A program made the position numbers and the translations under genes. This document shows, piece by piece, positions 29,369 through 37,828 of a stretch of DNA of 64,000 nucleotides. A model generated the notes under the pieces. It was not told the DNA's origin. It ran no database searches and worked only from the letters and a program-made list of their open reading frames with translations. The number at the start of each line of letters is the position of its first letter. Position 1 is the stretch's first letter. Origin of the DNA: Sphingomonas sp. IBVSS2 (GTDB lineage Bacteria > Pseudomonadota > Alphaproteobacteria > Sphingomonadales > Sphingomonadaceae); assembly GCF_002127225.1 (NCBI RefSeq), contig NZ_NFUR01000005.1, positions 183,501 through 247,500 on the forward strand, written 5' to 3'.

Positions 29369-30787
29369 CTAGGGGGCGGCAATCCCGGTATATTCCCGCG
29401 GCCGGAGGCCCAGCCGCACCGCTTCGGTCTGGCCATGGAGCATCGGGTCCTGGAAGGCGCAGCGATCGTCCCATTGGCCGGGGCAGAGCGCGGGCGTGGC
29501 GGCACCGAAGATGTCGGCGATCAGGGCGTCGTCGAACGGCCGGTTCGGGAATTGCGCGAAGCGCAGCTGGATCATGCGCGCGAGCGCCAAGGGCGCCACC
29601 CAGGAAGTGTGCGGGGCGGTGATCGGGAAGAGCGCGGTGCTGAAATCGTCCGACTGGAGCAGCGGCGTGCGGTTGAAGGCATTGGGGCGCTGGGGCAGCA
29701 CGCCGGTGTTGACGAAGATGTCGGCATCGGCGCGGGCGGGCCAGCCCTGCAGCACGGCGATGTCGCCGCGCCCGCTATCGTCCAGCCCCGATGCAAGGGT
29801 GGTGAAATAGCCGGTGCGGATGCGGTTGCGATAGGCCGGGATGCGCTGGTCATAGGGCGCGTCGTGGAGCCCGTCACTCTCCGACGCCGCCTGCACCGCG
29901 AGCACGCCGGGCGTGCCGAACAGCGCGGCATAGATCGGCGCATAGGCGGCGAGCCGGTCGCGCAGCACGGCCTCGGCGGGCAGCGGCGTGCCGCAGCGCG
30001 CCTGCCAGCTGTCGCGTACCGTCTGGAAGGTGTGGCCGGCGCTGTAGTTGACGAAGCGGACATCGTTGGCGCGCATCAGCGCGACGATCGCGTCGGCTGC
30101 GCGCCGGGCGGCCTGCACCAGCCGCGCCTGCGCCGCGTCCCCGCCGGCGGCATCGCAATAGTCGGCGGCCGCGATGGCGGGGAGGTCGATCGCGTCCATC
30201 AGCACCAGCGGCTGGGCGGGGCTGTTGTCGGCGATCAGCGAGAAGACGGTGCTGCCATGGCCGATATTGTCGAAGGCGATGCCGTCATAGGCCTGGTTCG
30301 CCGCATCGCCGATCGGCGCGAGCCGCTGGCTGGGCACGAAGGCGGGGCCGGAGAAACGATCCAGCGCATTCCACAGCGCCGCCGGAATGCGCCAGCTGGT
30401 TGTCGCGGTGTCCATCCGGCCGCCGGCACCCAGGCGGAAATAGCCCTTGATGTGCTTGCGGAAGCGGATGGCGCGGACGGGCAGGCGGGGAAGGCTGTCG
30501 ATGATCAGGATGGCTTCGCCGCTGTTCGGCGCCATCTCGAATTCGGCCGGGCTGTAGGCGCGGTCGGTCCAGGCGCAGTTCGCGCCGGCGGGCCGGCAAG
30601 TGTCGGCGCGGATGGCGGCCGCCGCGTCGCCGATCGCCTGGTCGAGCGGGTCGCCGGAGGCCGTGGGGCTCGGCGTCGGGCTGGGGCTGGGCGATGGCGT
30701 GGGGGCCGGCCCCGGCGCGGTGGTGTCGCCCCCTCCGCTGCAGGCGGCGAGCAACAGGGGCAGGATCAGGGATATGCGTCGCGCCAT
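29369..30787 (-). CDS. Divergent subtilase-like (S8) lipoprotein
   Basis: A 472-residue exported lipoprotein. The lipobox is LLLAAC (Cys16), followed by a Pro/Ser/Thr linker (about 22-44). The rest resembles a subtilisin fold with three spaced elements: ILIIDSLP (Asp97), GHGSTVFSLIAD (His177, compare HGTHVAGIIA) and HTSWVAPLALARM (Ser395, compare GTSMAAPHVAGAA). An Asn in VRFVNYSAG (Asn247) may help the oxyanion hole. The usual Gly before Thr-Ser is His here, and the Asp motif is weak, so it could be a degenerate or inactive peptidase. The ATG at 30785-30787 has a GAGGAT site. The assignment rests on motif spacing only. Confidence 0.6.
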   Translation of the reverse strand: MARRISLILPLLLAACSGGGDTTAPGPAPTPSPSPSPTPSPTASGDPLDQAIGDAAAAIRADTCRPAGANCAWTDRAYSPAEFEMAPNSGEAILIIDSLPRLPVRAIRFRKHIKGYFRLGAGGRMDTATTSWRIPAALWNALDRFSGPAFVPSQRLAPIGDAANQAYDGIAFDNIGHGSTVFSLIADNSPAQPLVLMDAIDLPAIAAADYCDAAGGDAAQARLVQAARRAADAIVALMRANDVRFVNYSAGHTFQTVRDSWQARCGTPLPAEAVLRDRLAAYAPIYAALFGTPGVLAVQAASESDGLHDAPYDQRIPAYRNRIRTGYFTTLASGLDDSGRGDIAVLQGWPARADADIFVNTGVLPQRPNAFNRTPLLQSDDFSTALFPITAPHTSWVAPLALARMIQLRFAQFPNRPFDDALIADIFGAATPALCPGQWDDRCAFQDPMLHGQTEAVRLGLRPREYTGIAAP

Positions 30788-31000
30788 GTTTCATCCTCGT
30801 CCGGCCACTTCGACAGGGAGGACGGAGCCGGGCAGCGGCGCCAATCGGGATTGCGACCGGGATGCAGGTTCGTGCGACGAAAACGGCGCGGGCGGGCACC
30901 CGCCATTGCGCATGCGAAATTAACGCAGGCGAACGCTTCCGCAAAGCACTCGTTAACGCATCGCCCGCTAGGCTCGAGGCGCCAACCATGGAGCCCTAAA

Positions 31001-31435
31001 TTGCTCGTCGCCAAGCTTGAGATCCTCGGAGATATCGACCGCCGCGGCGCGATCCGGTTCGACACGGATTCGCCCTCGACCCTGCGCACGCCGGATGGCG
31101 GGCCGATCGACGTGCAGGTCGAGGATTTCTCGCGCACGGGCTTTCGCTTCACTTCGGAGCTCGACCTTCCGGAAGGCACCCTCGTCTCGCTCGGCCTTTC
31201 GGGTGCCGGATCGCGCGCCGCCAAGGTGGTGCGCCGCTCGGGCAACACCTATGGCTGCGCCTTCATGAAGGCATTGACCGAGGAAGAAATCGCGCACGCC
31301 TTTCGCGGCCAGGAGCATGTGCTCGCCGACCTCTCGGCCGCGCTCGCCGCGCGTTTCGGCACGGGCAAGGTCCATGCGAAGCCGACGATCCCGCCGCTGC
31401 GCCGGCTGATCAGGCGCCCCACCCGCGAGGACTGA
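31001..31435 (+). CDS. PilZ domain c-di-GMP receptor
   Basis: A 144-residue cytoplasmic protein. It carries the c-di-GMP-binding pair RGAIR (RxxxR, about 15-19) and DFSRTG (DxSxxG, about 42-47), followed by the beta-barrel segment LVSLGLSGAG and GCAFMKAL. The likely start is a TTG at 31001 with a GGAG site 7 nt upstream; an ATG at 30988 is in another frame and ends after three codons. Single-domain PilZ proteins tune motility, exopolysaccharide or cell-cycle steps; the partner is unknown. Its last 26 bases overlap the end of the convergent GH43 gene. Confidence 0.85.
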   Translation: MLVAKLEILGDIDRRGAIRFDTDSPSTLRTPDGGPIDVQVEDFSRTGFRFTSELDLPEGTLVSLGLSGAGSRAAKVVRRSGNTYGCAFMKALTEEEIAHAFRGQEHVLADLSAALAARFGTGKVHAKPTIPPLRRLIRRPTRED

Positions 31436-33029
31436 ATTCCCGCTCGCGATAGGCGAACCAGTCGAAATCGGCGTGGAGGCCCGCGCCGGACAGGTCCTGA
31501 CAGGCCATGCCGATGAATGCCCCGGTGAAATTGGGCAGGCCGGGCGCGCTCGCCTCGTCCGACAGGATCGACGCGTCGAACGGTTCGGGGAGCCAGCACC
31601 ATGCTCCGCCGGGCACCCGCCAGGCGAAGCGCAGCCGCTCGTAATCGACTTCGGCGCGCAGCTCGACCGGCCCTTCCGGGAGCGGGATCGGCGCGGTGAA
31701 GGCATCGGCCTGCGGCGCATCGGGCAGCGCGGACATCACGCGCAGATGGCGGCCGGTTTCCTCGTCATGGCTGACGTGCAGATAGTGGAACTTGGACGCG
31801 TTGTAATAGGCGACCAGCCCTGCCGCCTGCTGGAAGTGGCGCGGGGCGAAATCGAGCGCGCAGGACGCCGAATAGCAGAAATCCTGTTGCCGCCGCGCGA
31901 CCAGCGCCTGGGTAAAAAGGCTGCCGATCGTCTCGCGGCCATGCAGGCGCAGATGGCCGGGCCGGGCGGTGAGGCTGAAGATCGCCTCCGGCTCGGGCGT
32001 GCGCAGCCACTGGAAGTCGATGGGCAGGGCGGGACCGTCGAAATCGGCGCGGGTGTCGACGGGTTCGCGGCCTTCGGGGCCGGGCACGTCGCGCATCGGC
32101 ATGCCCGGCTCGCCGGTGGTATGGAGCCAGCCGTCCGCGCCCCAGCGCATCGGCTGGATCGCGGTCTCCCGCCCCAGCACGCAGCGGCCGCGATTGGGGA
32201 GCGGGCGGCCGCAGAGATAGACCAGCCAGGGCTCGCCCGCCGGCGTCTCGACCAGATCGGCATGGCCTGCCCGCTGGAGCGGCGCGTCCGGGCGGCTGCG
32301 GCTGGAGAGGATATGGATGTCCGGGTGGAGTTCGTAGGGGCCGGTGAGGCTGCGCGAGCGTGCCATGGTCACCGCATGGTTCCAGCCGGTGCCGCCCTCG
32401 GCGGTGAGGAGATGATACCAGCCGTCGCGCCGGTAGAGGTGCGGCGCCTCGGTAAGGCCGAGCGGCGTGCCGGGGAAGATGTTGACTCGCTCGCCGATCA
32501 GCCGGCGCTGCTCGGGGCAATATTCCTGCAGCACGATCCCGGCGAAGCGGTTGCGGCCCGGCCGGTGGTCCCAGAGCATGTTGAGCAGCCACTTCCGCCC
32601 GTCCTCGTCATGGAAGAGCGAGGGATCGAAGCCGCTGCTGTTCAGGGGGATCGGATCGGACCATTCCCCCGCGATCGTCTCGCAGGTGACGAGATAATTG
32701 TGGAAGTCGCGCAGCGACGCACCCGATGCGCCGCCGACCGTGGTGCGGCCATAGCGCTTCACATCGGTGTAGATCAGGTGGAAGCGCGCACCGTCATGCG
32801 AGAGGCACGGCGCCCACACGCCGCAACCGTCCGGATCGCCGCGCATGTCCAGCTGGCTCCGGCGATCGAGCGGCCGGGCGACCAGTTCCCAGTTGGCAAG
32901 GTCGCGGCTGTGGTGGATCTGCACGCCGGGGAACCATTCGAAGGTGGAGGTGGCGATGTAATAATCCTCGCCGACGCGGACGATCGAGGGATCGGGGTTG
33001 AAGCCGGGGAGGATGGGATTGCGGATCAT
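31410..33029 (-). CDS. Glycoside hydrolase family 43 (beta-xylosidase/arabinofuranosidase)
   Basis: A 539-residue enzyme with no signal peptide, so cytoplasmic. The N-terminal five-bladed propeller has NPILPGFNPDPSIVRVGEDY (general base Asp13), FDPSLFHDEDG (Asp135, pKa modulator) and LTEAPHLYRRDGWYHLL (general acid Glu194). The C-terminal 200 residues form the beta-sandwich found in XynB-type GH43 enzymes. It probably splits imported xylo- or arabino-oligosaccharides. The ATG (33027-33029) overlaps the stop of the upstream MFS gene as ATGA, so the two are translationally coupled: uptake and then hydrolysis. A palindromic operator lies before the MFS gene. Confidence 0.9.
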   Translation of the reverse strand: MIRNPILPGFNPDPSIVRVGEDYYIATSTFEWFPGVQIHHSRDLANWELVARPLDRRSQLDMRGDPDGCGVWAPCLSHDGARFHLIYTDVKRYGRTTVGGASGASLRDFHNYLVTCETIAGEWSDPIPLNSSGFDPSLFHDEDGRKWLLNMLWDHRPGRNRFAGIVLQEYCPEQRRLIGERVNIFPGTPLGLTEAPHLYRRDGWYHLLTAEGGTGWNHAVTMARSRSLTGPYELHPDIHILSSRSRPDAPLQRAGHADLVETPAGEPWLVYLCGRPLPNRGRCVLGRETAIQPMRWGADGWLHTTGEPGMPMRDVPGPEGREPVDTRADFDGPALPIDFQWLRTPEPEAIFSLTARPGHLRLHGRETIGSLFTQALVARRQQDFCYSASCALDFAPRHFQQAAGLVAYYNASKFHYLHVSHDEETGRHLRVMSALPDAPQADAFTAPIPLPEGPVELRAEVDYERLRFAWRVPGGAWCWLPEPFDASILSDEASAPGLPNFTGAFIGMACQDLSGAGLHADFDWFAYREREFSPRGWGA

Positions 33030-34276
33030 GCGGGTTTGCGCACCAGTGCCCAGAGCAGCGCGGCCGCCACGAGATCGAGCAGGCCGAGCGCGATGAAGAA
33101 GGGGTTGTAGCCGATCGAGGCGACGAGGCTCCCCATCAGCAGCGAGAAGATCAGGATCGAGGCATTGGCGCAGGTGCCGGCCATGCCGGCGACGGTGCCG
33201 AGCTCGTCGCGGCGGAACAGGTCGCTCGCCATGGTGATCACGGTGACCGACAGCGTCTGGTGCGCGAAGCCGCCGAGCGAGAGCAGCGCGACCGCCGCCC
33301 AGGCGCTTTCCACCGTGCCGACGAACAACATGCCCGTCATCAGCACCGCGCCCAGCGTGAAGGTCCAGCGGCGCGCATCGATCAGGTCCACGCCGCGGCG
33401 CTGGAGCCACAGCACCACCGCCGGCCCGAACAGGCAGCCCAGGTCCGCGGCGACGAAGGGCAGGAAGGCGCTGAGCGCGATCTCGGCCAGGTCGAAATGG
33501 CGGACCTTCACCAGATAGAGCGGCAGCCAGAAGGTGAGCGTGCCCCAGGTCGGATCGGCCAGGAAGCGCGGGATGGCGATGCCCCAGAAGTTGCGCCGGC
33601 GCAGGATCGACAGGATCGAGGGCCGCGCCCCCCCGGCCTGGAGGCGCTCTTCCTGTCCGGCCAGGATATGGGCGCGCTCTTCCTCGCCGATCTCGGGATG
33701 TTCGGCGGGCGGGCGATAGAAGCGCAGCCAGAGGAGCACCCAGAACAGGGCGAGCGCGCCGGCGATCACGAAGGCCGCCCGCCAGTTCCACATCCAGATC
33801 GACCAGGCGACCAGCGGCGCCGCCAGCGCCGATCCGGCCGAGGCGCCGAGATTGTAGATGCCGCCCGCCAGGCCGCGCTCCCGCGCCGGAAACCATTCGG
33901 AGACGACCTTGAGCCCGCCGGTGTGCGAAGTCCCTTCGGCAAAGCCCAGCGCGCCGCGCAGGCCGAACAGCATCTGCCAGTTGAAGGCGAGGCCGTGCGC
34001 CATGGTCAGCACGCCCCAGCAGCTCGCGAAAATGGCGAGGCCGGTACGCAGGCCGATCGTGTCGAGGACATAGCCCACCACCGGCTGCAGCATCACCCCG
34101 GCCTGGAAGGCGGCGGTGATCCACGAATATTGATGCTCGTCGATGCCGAGGTCGGGCATGAACACGGGCGCGGCGACTGCGAGGGTGGAGCGCGTGAGAT
34201 AGTTCACGACCGTGCCCAGCATCACGATCCCGATGATCCACCAGCGCAGGGCGCGCGTGCGTCGCCAGAAGGACAT
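33026..34276 (-). CDS. MFS sugar-acid/oligosaccharide transporter (ACS/ExuT-like)
   Basis: A 416-residue inner-membrane MFS protein with 12 hydrophobic segments. The N-terminus LRWWIIGIVMLGTVVNYLTR, the loop GYVLDTIGLRTG and the segment EWFPARERGLAGGIYNLGAS match the anion:cation symporter group containing ExuT (hexuronate) and related sugar-acid carriers. The start is the ATG at 34274-34276 with a GGGAGAGG ribosome site. It is coupled to the GH43 gene by an ATGA overlap. A xylan-derived or glucurono-oligosaccharide substrate is inferred from this pairing. Confidence 0.88.
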   Translation of the reverse strand: MSFWRRTRALRWWIIGIVMLGTVVNYLTRSTLAVAAPVFMPDLGIDEHQYSWITAAFQAGVMLQPVVGYVLDTIGLRTGLAIFASCWGVLTMAHGLAFNWQMLFGLRGALGFAEGTSHTGGLKVVSEWFPARERGLAGGIYNLGASAGSALAAPLVAWSIWMWNWRAAFVIAGALALFWVLLWLRFYRPPAEHPEIGEEERAHILAGQEERLQAGGARPSILSILRRRNFWGIAIPRFLADPTWGTLTFWLPLYLVKVRHFDLAEIALSAFLPFVAADLGCLFGPAVVLWLQRRGVDLIDARRWTFTLGAVLMTGMLFVGTVESAWAAVALLSLGGFAHQTLSVTVITMASDLFRRDELGTVAGMAGTCANASILIFSLLMGSLVASIGYNPFFIALGLLDLVAAALLWALVRKPA

Positions 34277-34309
34277 GGCCTCTCCCGTGCGGACGTCGGA
34301 ACACGCGCC

Positions 34310-34323
34310 CGTTAGCGCTAACG
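34310..34323. promoter_or_regulatory. LacI-type operator upstream of MFS-GH43 genes
   Basis: CGTTAGCGCTAACG is a perfect 14-bp palindrome, 33 nt before the transporter start. Its centre, TAGCGCTA, matches the core of the xyl box described for xylan and xylose genes of Xanthomonas, and LacI/GalR proteins bind palindromes of this kind with a central CG. No regulator gene is adjacent, so the factor must be encoded elsewhere. Confidence 0.7.
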
Positions 34324-34373
34324 GTGGCGGGTTTGGGAGGGAAGGGCAAGGGTATTTTGTATGAGTTATTATA

Positions 34374-34500
34374 CCCCCCTCGTCGAAGGGAGGGGTCGGG
34401 GGGTGCGTATTGGCCCGCGATACGATGAGGCTAGGCATGGGGCGGCAATATCGCCAAGCCTCCACCCACCCCCAGCCCCTCCCTTGCAGGGAGGGGAGCT
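34374..34500. repeat. CCCCTCCC-type inverted repeat before ada
   Basis: A gap segment carrying CCCCTCGTCGAAGGGAGGGG near 34377-34396 and GCCCCTCCCTTGCAGGGAGG near 34475-34494, each a small hairpin. Together they form the outer arms of a larger dyad. It belongs to the same dispersed family as the elements at 10.8, 19.9, 36.1 and 44.1 kb. Confidence 0.75.
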
Positions 34501-34565
34501 TCGGAAGCAGGTTTGACCGCAATCGCCGGGATGTGGCCCGCCTGCCGCGCGCCTATATCCACCCC

Positions 34566-35606
34566 ATGACCCACGCACTCTCCCTCTCCGAAGACGCGGC
34601 CTGGGCCGCCTTCGAAGCGCGCGATCGCGCCTTTGACGGGCGGTTGATCGTCGCGGTGACCACCACCCGCATCTATTGCAAGCCGACTTGCCCGGCCCGC
34701 CGGCCGAAGCGCGAGCATGTCGAATTCTTCGACGATGCCGATGCCGCCCGCGCCGCCGGCTATCGTGCCTGCCTGCGCTGCAAGCCCGACGAAGTCGGCC
34801 GCGACCGGATCGCAGTGGCGAGGGCCGTGGCGCTGATCGAGGCGGCCGAGGAGAATCTTTCCCTGGACGACGTCGCCGCGGCGGTCGGCTATGCGCCGCA
34901 CCATTTCCACCGCCTGTTCAAGCGCGCCACCGGCGTGACGCCCGCCGCCTATGCCCGCGGGCTCAAGGCGAAGCGCGCCGCCGAGGCGCTGACCGGCGAA
35001 GAAAGCGTGACCGGCGCGATCTATGAGGCCGGTTATTCCGCGCCGAGCCGCTTCTACGAGACCGCCAATGCCCGGCTCGGCATGAGCCCCGGCGTGTGGA
35101 AGCGCGGCGGCGCGGGGGTGACGATCCGCTGGACCGTCGCCGAGACCAGCCTGGGCCCGCTGCTGATCGCGGCGACCGACAAGGGCCTGTGCCGCGTCGC
35201 GTTCGAGGAGAATGCCTTCGACCTGACCCGGCGCTTCCCGGCGGCGGAGATCGTCCAGGGCGGCGCGGCGCTGGCGGCGCTTGCCGCGCGCGTGGTCGCC
35301 GAAGTGGAGAGCCCGGGGCGCGACACCGACCTGCCGCTCGACGTGCAGGGCACCGCCTTTCAGGAAGCGGTGTGGCAGGCATTGCGCGCGATCCCGCCGG
35401 GCGAGACGCGCAGCTATGCCCAGCTCGCCGCCGCCGCCGGCAGCCCCGGCGCGGTGCGGGCCGCGGGCACGGCCTGCGGCACCAATCCCGTGCCGGTGAT
35501 CATCCCCTGCCACCGCGCGCTGCGCTCGGACGGCAGCATGGGCGGCTATGCGTACGGCGTCGACCGCAAGAAGGCGCTGCTGAAGCGCGAGGGAGCCGGC
35601 CGGTGA
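34566..35606 (+). CDS. ada: Ada: O6-methylguanine-DNA methyltransferase and adaptive-response regulator
   Basis: A 346-residue repair protein with three parts. The N-terminal domain takes methyl groups from phosphotriesters at Cys38 in YCKPTCPARRPK, and Cys38, Cys42, Cys69 and Cys72 (CLRCKPD) bind zinc. An AraC-type DNA-binding domain follows (about 85-175, VAAAVGYAPHHFHRLFKRAT). The C-terminal Ogt domain repairs O6-methylguanine at Cys315 in PVIIPCHRAL. Methylation of Cys38 turns Ada into an activator of its own regulon. The start is the ATG at 34566. Its TGA overlaps the GTG start of the DUF1203 gene. Confidence 0.95.
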   Translation: MTHALSLSEDAAWAAFEARDRAFDGRLIVAVTTTRIYCKPTCPARRPKREHVEFFDDADAARAAGYRACLRCKPDEVGRDRIAVARAVALIEAAEENLSLDDVAAAVGYAPHHFHRLFKRATGVTPAAYARGLKAKRAAEALTGEESVTGAIYEAGYSAPSRFYETANARLGMSPGVWKRGGAGVTIRWTVAETSLGPLLIAATDKGLCRVAFEENAFDLTRRFPAAEIVQGGAALAALAARVVAEVESPGRDTDLPLDVQGTAFQEAVWQALRAIPPGETRSYAQLAAAAGSPGAVRAAGTACGTNPVPVIIPCHRALRSDGSMGGYAYGVDRKKALLKREGAGR

Positions 35607-36070
35607 ACTATGTGATCCAGGGAATCGACCCCGCGCCGTTCCGCTCTCTCTATGGCTTGTCGGACGCGGAACTGGCGGCGCGGAACGCCGTCCGCATGCG
35701 CGTGGCGAAGAAGCCCGGCGCGCCGTGCCGGGTGACGCTGGCCGATGCCGAGCCGGGCGAGACGGTGCTGCTGGTCAATCACGAGCATCTGCCCGTCGCC
35801 TCGCCCTATCGCAGCGCCCATGCCATCTTCGTGCGCGAAGGGGCGGAGGTGCCGGCGCGCTTCGAGAATGCGGTACCCGAGCCGCTGGCGATCCGCCTGC
35901 TCTCGGTCCGCGCCTTTGACGGCGCCGGCATGATGGCCGACGCCGAAGTGGTGGAGGGCCGCGATCTCGAGCCGCTGATCGCGCGCTTCTTCGCGGATCC
36001 GGCGGTGGCGTATCTCCATGTGCACAATGCCAGGCCAGGCTGCTTCGCGGCCCGCGTGGACCGGGGCTGA
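35603..36070 (+). CDS. DUF1203 family protein
   Basis: A 155-residue protein of the DUF1203 family, recognised by PCRVTLADAEPGETVLLVNH and PYRSAHAIFVREGA, then YLHVHNARPGCFAARV near the end. Its function is unknown. The start is a GTG at 35603-35605 overlapping the ada stop (GTGA), so it is translated with ada and may belong to the alkylation response, although members elsewhere are not known to act in repair. It is followed by a hairpin repeat. Confidence 0.8.
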   Translation: MNYVIQGIDPAPFRSLYGLSDAELAARNAVRMRVAKKPGAPCRVTLADAEPGETVLLVNHEHLPVASPYRSAHAIFVREGAEVPARFENAVPEPLAIRLLSVRAFDGAGMMADAEVVEGRDLEPLIARFFADPAVAYLHVHNARPGCFAARVDRG

Positions 36071-36074
36071 GTTT

Positions 36075-36220
36075 CCCTCTCCCCTGCGGGGAGAGGGAGG
36101 GAGCCGCGAAGCGGCGGAAGGGAGAGGGGCGGTGCGGTCAACCGCATACCTGCCTCTCGCACTGCCCCTCTCCCGGCTTCGCCTTCGGCTCGCCACCCTC
36201 TCCCCGGAGGGGAGAGGGAG
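36075..36220. repeat. Intergenic repeat with CCCTCTCCCC hairpins
   Basis: A 146-nt block filling the gap between two convergent genes. It opens with CCCTCTCCCC-TGC-GGGGAGAGGG (a perfect hairpin) and closes with CCCTCTCCCC-GGA-GGGGAGAGGG. The inner parts (GGGAGAGGGGC and GCCCCTCTCCC) also pair, giving a cruciform-like dyad. The same layout occurs at 44.1 kb. Confidence 0.85.
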
Positions 36221-36221
36221 A

Positions 36222-37745
36222 TCACTTCGCCGCCCCGTCCGGCGCCGCGCAGCGATACACCAGCTTCTCATTGTACACCGGCGGCAGCGCGGTGCGGATC
36301 GATTGCTGCTGGGTCGCCAGTTCGGCGCGCTTGGCCTGGTCGGAAGAGCATTCCTTGAGCGGCACGCCCTTCCGCAGCGCGCGCGCCTGCTTCATCTGCT
36401 CCGAGGAGAGCAGGTAGCGCGTATTGGTGTAGGTGGCCGTCGCCGGGTCGAAATCGAGTACCGAGACATTGGCTTCCTGGTCCGGCACCAGGATGCGCTG
36501 CCAGTGCGTTCCCGACTCGGCATATTGGGTGCGGCCGTTGATGCAGCCGTCCTCGCCGATGTCGAGGTCCACCTTGTCGGTCGGGGAGACGATCACGCGG
36601 CTGCGCTCGGGGACCAGCGTGCAGACCAGCTTGCCCTGCGCCGCCGTGCTCGTGGTGCCCGCCGCCACGGCCTTGGGCACCGGCACCACCGTGGCTTCGT
36701 CGAAGCCCGGCCGGCTGAGGAACAGGGCGGCCGCGCCCAGCATCAGCACGCCGCCGCCCGCCGCGACCCAGATCGCCTCGCGCTTGCGCTCGCGCGAGAG
36801 CAGCAGCCCGGCACCGCCCACCGCCAGCGCGCCCAGCACGAGCAGCACCGCGGCGCCGGCCATATAGTTCTCGCGCGCGGTCTCGGCGCGATTGCGCGCC
36901 TGGGTGATCGCGTCGTCGCGCTCGGCCTCGGCCCTGGCGGCGTTGGCGCGCGAGGCCTCGTCGGCCGCCAGGCGGGCCTTCTCGTCGGCGCTGCGCTCCT
37001 GCGCCATCTGCTCCTCGACCGAGGTGCAGGGGATGTCGACGGTGGCGAAGGGCTGCTTCGCCTCGCCGAGAAAGGCGGCCAGCTCGCTGCCGGCAATGGC
37101 GAAGGCGAAGGTCGAATCGCCTTCGTCATTGTGCGTGATCGCCGAATTGACGCCCAGCACCCGGCCGCAGCGATCGAGCAGCGGCCCCCCCGAATTGCCG
37201 CGCGCGATGCTGGCGGTGTGGAGCAGCACGCTCACGCCGCTCAGCTGGCGGAGGCCGGCGAACCCGCCCTGCGAGCGCACCGGCGACTGGGGCTTGATGA
37301 AATCCGCCGCCGAGCGCGCGGTGGCGACGTCGACATTGCCCGGATAGCCGAGCGCGACGAGCGAATCGCCATCGGAGATCCTGCCGCCGAACAAGGTGAG
37401 CGGCGGCAGGCGCACGCCGGTGAACTCGATCAGCGCCAGGTCGCGGGCCTGGTCGATCTTGATCACCTTGCCCTGATAGGATTTGTCGCCTTCCGAAGGG
37501 ACGACGCCGATCACGACATTGTCGGGATAGCGCGAGGCGAGGTCGACGACATGGGCATTGGTGACCACCCGGTTGGGCGCCACCGCGAAGCCGCTGCCAT
37601 GGCCGAAGCCGACCACTTCGTCATCGACCACCGCGATGGTGACGATGCGCACCACGCCGCGGGCCGAGGCGGAGATGTCGTCGGCATGCGCCGGGGCCAC
37701 CCATGCGAAGAGCAGCGCCACCACGATAAGCAACCGACGCATCAT
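36222..37745 (-). CDS. Trypsin-like serine protease with transmembrane C-terminal half
   Basis: A 507-residue exported protein. After a signal peptide (RRLLIVVALLFAWVAPAHA) lies a chymotrypsin/HtrA-like domain: His65 in VVTNAHVVD, Asp102 in ARDLALIEF, Ser185 in ARGNSGGPLL. There is no PDZ domain, unlike DegP. Residues about 235-285 form a charged, probably coiled-coil stretch (EQMAQERSADEKARLAADEA). Two hydrophobic segments (about 285-310 and 316-337) and a roughly 170-residue C-terminal domain of unknown type follow. The start is the first of two adjacent ATGs (37743-37745), preceded by GGAGG. It is 83 nt downstream of a metallopeptidase gene on the same strand, so the two may act together. 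Confidence 0.85.
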   Translation of the reverse strand: MMRRLLIVVALLFAWVAPAHADDISASARGVVRIVTIAVVDDEVVGFGHGSGFAVAPNRVVTNAHVVDLASRYPDNVVIGVVPSEGDKSYQGKVIKIDQARDLALIEFTGVRLPPLTLFGGRISDGDSLVALGYPGNVDVATARSAADFIKPQSPVRSQGGFAGLRQLSGVSVLLHTASIARGNSGGPLLDRCGRVLGVNSAITHNDEGDSTFAFAIAGSELAAFLGEAKQPFATVDIPCTSVEEQMAQERSADEKARLAADEASRANAARAEAERDDAITQARNRAETARENYMAGAAVLLVLGALAVGGAGLLLSRERKREAIWVAAGGGVLMLGAAALFLSRPGFDEATVVPVPKAVAAGTTSTAAQGKLVCTLVPERSRVIVSPTDKVDLDIGEDGCINGRTQYAESGTHWQRILVPDQEANVSVLDFDPATATYTNTRYLLSSEQMKQARALRKGVPLKECSSDQAKRAELATQQQSIRTALPPVYNEKLVYRCAAPDGAAK

Positions 37746-37828
37746 CGAACCCGAACCTCCGTTTGGCCGGCAGCTTTCGGGCAAAAGCCCCGGCGGTTCA
37801 AGCCGGGGCCCGCGGAGGTGGCGGGGTC

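Noticed and set aside
31410..34349. Single long frame joining GH43 and MFS regions as a fusion
   Set aside because: The transporter is read in a different frame from GH43, and the two overlap at ATGA; the apparent fusion is only frame openness upstream of GH43.
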